This document shows, in pieces, positions 4,872 through 6,091 of a stretch of 6,091 nt of DNA. The stretch is from an uncultured Eubacteriales bacterium (GTDB lineage: Bacteria > Bacillota > Clostridia > Oscillospirales > Acutalibacteraceae), in contig CAKSUE010000049.1 in the NCBI GenBank assembly GCA_934501135.1, positions 1-6,091 on the forward strand, given 5' to 3'. The notes beneath the pieces are model-generated. The model had not been told where the DNA came from and did no database searches. It was given only the letters and a program-made list of their open reading frames with translations. Each line of letters opens with the position of its first letter. Position 1 is the first letter of the stretch. The translations under genes were made by a program, and so were the position numbers.

Positions 4872-6091
4872 ATGAAAAAATTTTTTAGGATATTTACTTC
4901 CTTTATTGCTTTATTATGTACTATAATAATGGGATTTGTTATATATGCTTATAATCATGTACCTACAGACTATAGATCTATTGCAAATACAGATATAGAG
5001 ATTAAGTGCTATGTCCCTTTAAAAGCAAAAAGAATTTATGCAGTAGATTCTATAAATGCAACATCAAATAATTTTTCGGGAAAAACTTCATATAATGCAA
5101 ACTTAATGTTAATGGGTTCTATTCCTGTAAAAAATGTTAATGTAGAAGCCGTAGATGAAACTAAAGTAACACCATGTGGCACACCTTTTGGAGTGAAGAT
5201 TTTCACAAAGGGTGTTGTAGTTATTGGTATGACAAATGTGCAGACAATTAATGGATTACTAAATCCTGCTTTAGAGGCCGGCCTTAAAGAAGGGGATGTT
5301 ATAGTTGAAGTTAATGATCAGCCGGTGAACAGTAATGAGGAATTTGCTAATATCATACAAAATAATGGAGAATCTGAAATTAAACTTGCTATATTAAGGG
5401 ATAATGTACCTATTGAGACATTATTAACCCCTATAAAATGCTGTTTAGATAATACGTATAAAATAGGTTTATGGGTAAGGGATAGTTCAGCAGGAATTGG
5501 ATCGTTAACATTTTATAATGAGGACACAGGAGACTTTGCAGGTTTGGGACATGGAATATGTGATATAGATACAGGAGAACTAATGCCATTGATGTATGGT
5601 GATATAGTTAAAGCATATATTGCGGGTATTATAAAAGGTGAAAGAGGTAACCCAGGTGAGCTTAAGGGATATTTTAGCGATTATAATTCTATAGGAACGT
5701 TATCGGCAAATACCAATACAGGAATTTACGGTACATTAAATTCGTCGCCTATTAACAATGAAAAAGTTGCTGTAGCAATGAAGCAGCAGGTAAAGACCGG
5801 AAATGCTAAAATTTTAACTACTATATCAGGAGAAACACCTGATTATTATGATATAGAAATCACAAATGTAAACTATAATGAAAATTGTCCAACTAAAAAT
5901 ATGATAATAACAATAACAGATCAAAGACTTTTAGAAGCTACAGGTGGAATAGTACAGGGGATGAGTGGAAGTCCAATTATACAAGAAGGAAGGTTGGTTG
6001 GTGCGGTTACGCATGTATTCATAAATGACTCCAAAAAAGGGTATGGGATATTTGCGGAAACTATGTTAAAAAACTCACAAAATTATCATGT
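4872..6091 (+). CDS. spoIVB: SpoIVB serine peptidase (S55 family), last residues outside window
   Basis: This is the forespore-made protease that crosses into the intermembrane space and, in B. subtilis, cleaves SpoIVFA to start pro-sigma-K processing. 406 codons are present; B. subtilis SpoIVB has about 426 residues, so little is missing. The ATG at 4872 follows AAGGAG (4858-4863) by eight bases. Residues 5-27 are an N-terminal membrane anchor. A PDZ domain spans about 112-188, with the LEAGLKEGDVIVEVND core (134-149). The S55 peptidase domain follows, with His227 in GLGHGICD, Asp350 in ITDQRLL and Ser365 in VQGMSGSPI; the 15-residue Asp-Ser spacing equals that of B. subtilis (363 and 378). 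All catalytic residues are intact. In Bacillus the gene sits between recN and spo0A; here an ArAE-family gene lies upstream. No clear sigma-F or sigma-G promoter was found in the 166-bp gap, although a forespore promoter is expected. Confidence 0.96.
   Translation, partial: MKKFFRIFTSFIALLCTIIMGFVIYAYNHVPTDYRSIANTDIEIKCYVPLKAKRIYAVDSINATSNNFSGKTSYNANLMLMGSIPVKNVNVEAVDETKVTPCGTPFGVKIFTKGVVVIGMTNVQTINGLLNPALEAGLKEGDVIVEVNDQPVNSNEEFANIIQNNGESEIKLAILRDNVPIETLLTPIKCCLDNTYKIGLWVRDSSAGIGSLTFYNEDTGDFAGLGHGICDIDTGELMPLMYGDIVKAYIAGIIKGERGNPGELKGYFSDYNSIGTLSANTNTGIYGTLNSSPINNEKVAVAMKQQVKTGNAKILTTISGETPDYYDIEITNVNYNENCPTKNMIITITDQRLLEATGGIVQGMSGSPIIQEGRLVGAVTHVFINDSKKGYGIFAETMLKNSQNYH

Overview
The window is AT-rich DNA from a low-GC, endospore-forming Firmicute, most likely of the class Clostridia. 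The evidence is three sporulation or germination proteins (a YlmC/YmxH-family protein, a CwlD-type amidase and the SpoIVB protease), a zinc-ribbon (four-cysteine) ribosomal protein L28, and strong Shine-Dalgarno sequences. Genus and species cannot be read from it. There is no sign of a phage, plasmid, insertion sequence, CRISPR array, tRNA or rRNA.

Layout. (1) Positions 1-1960, minus strand: the first 653 codons of a P-type cation ATPase of the Exp7/CtpE subfamily; its 3' end lies beyond the left edge. (2) 1961-2112: a 152-bp divergent promoter region holding a perfect consensus sigma-A promoter (TTGACA, 17 bp, TATAAT) for the ATPase, built around two palindromes. (3) 2113-3152, plus strand: a YlmC/YmxH-family protein followed 44 bp later by a CwlD-like N-acetylmuramoyl-L-alanine amidase, probably one operon. 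(4) 3141-3391, minus strand: rpmB (ribosomal protein L28), convergent with cwlD; its intrinsic terminator runs into the last codons of cwlD. (5) 3392-3566: a second divergent promoter region, with recognisable sigma-A-type promoters for rpmB and for the next gene. (6) 3567-4705, plus strand: a dCMP deaminase-like gene and a short aromatic-acid-exporter-family (ArAE/FUSC) membrane protein. (7) 4872-6091, plus strand: spoIVB, nearly complete but cut by the right edge. Its Shine-Dalgarno sequence can pair with an upstream element to form a hairpin.

How the genes relate. The amidase (cortex muramic-delta-lactam formation in the known CwlD) and SpoIVB (forespore signalling protease that triggers pro-sigma-K processing in B. 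subtilis) belong to the spore programme. The YlmC/YmxH protein is associated with sporulation only by family name. The ATPase, L28, the deaminase and the ArAE protein are housekeeping or transport functions with no evident link to each other. I see no convincing new multi-gene system. The best leads are regulatory: the palindromic ATPase promoter and the possible translational control hairpin at spoIVB.
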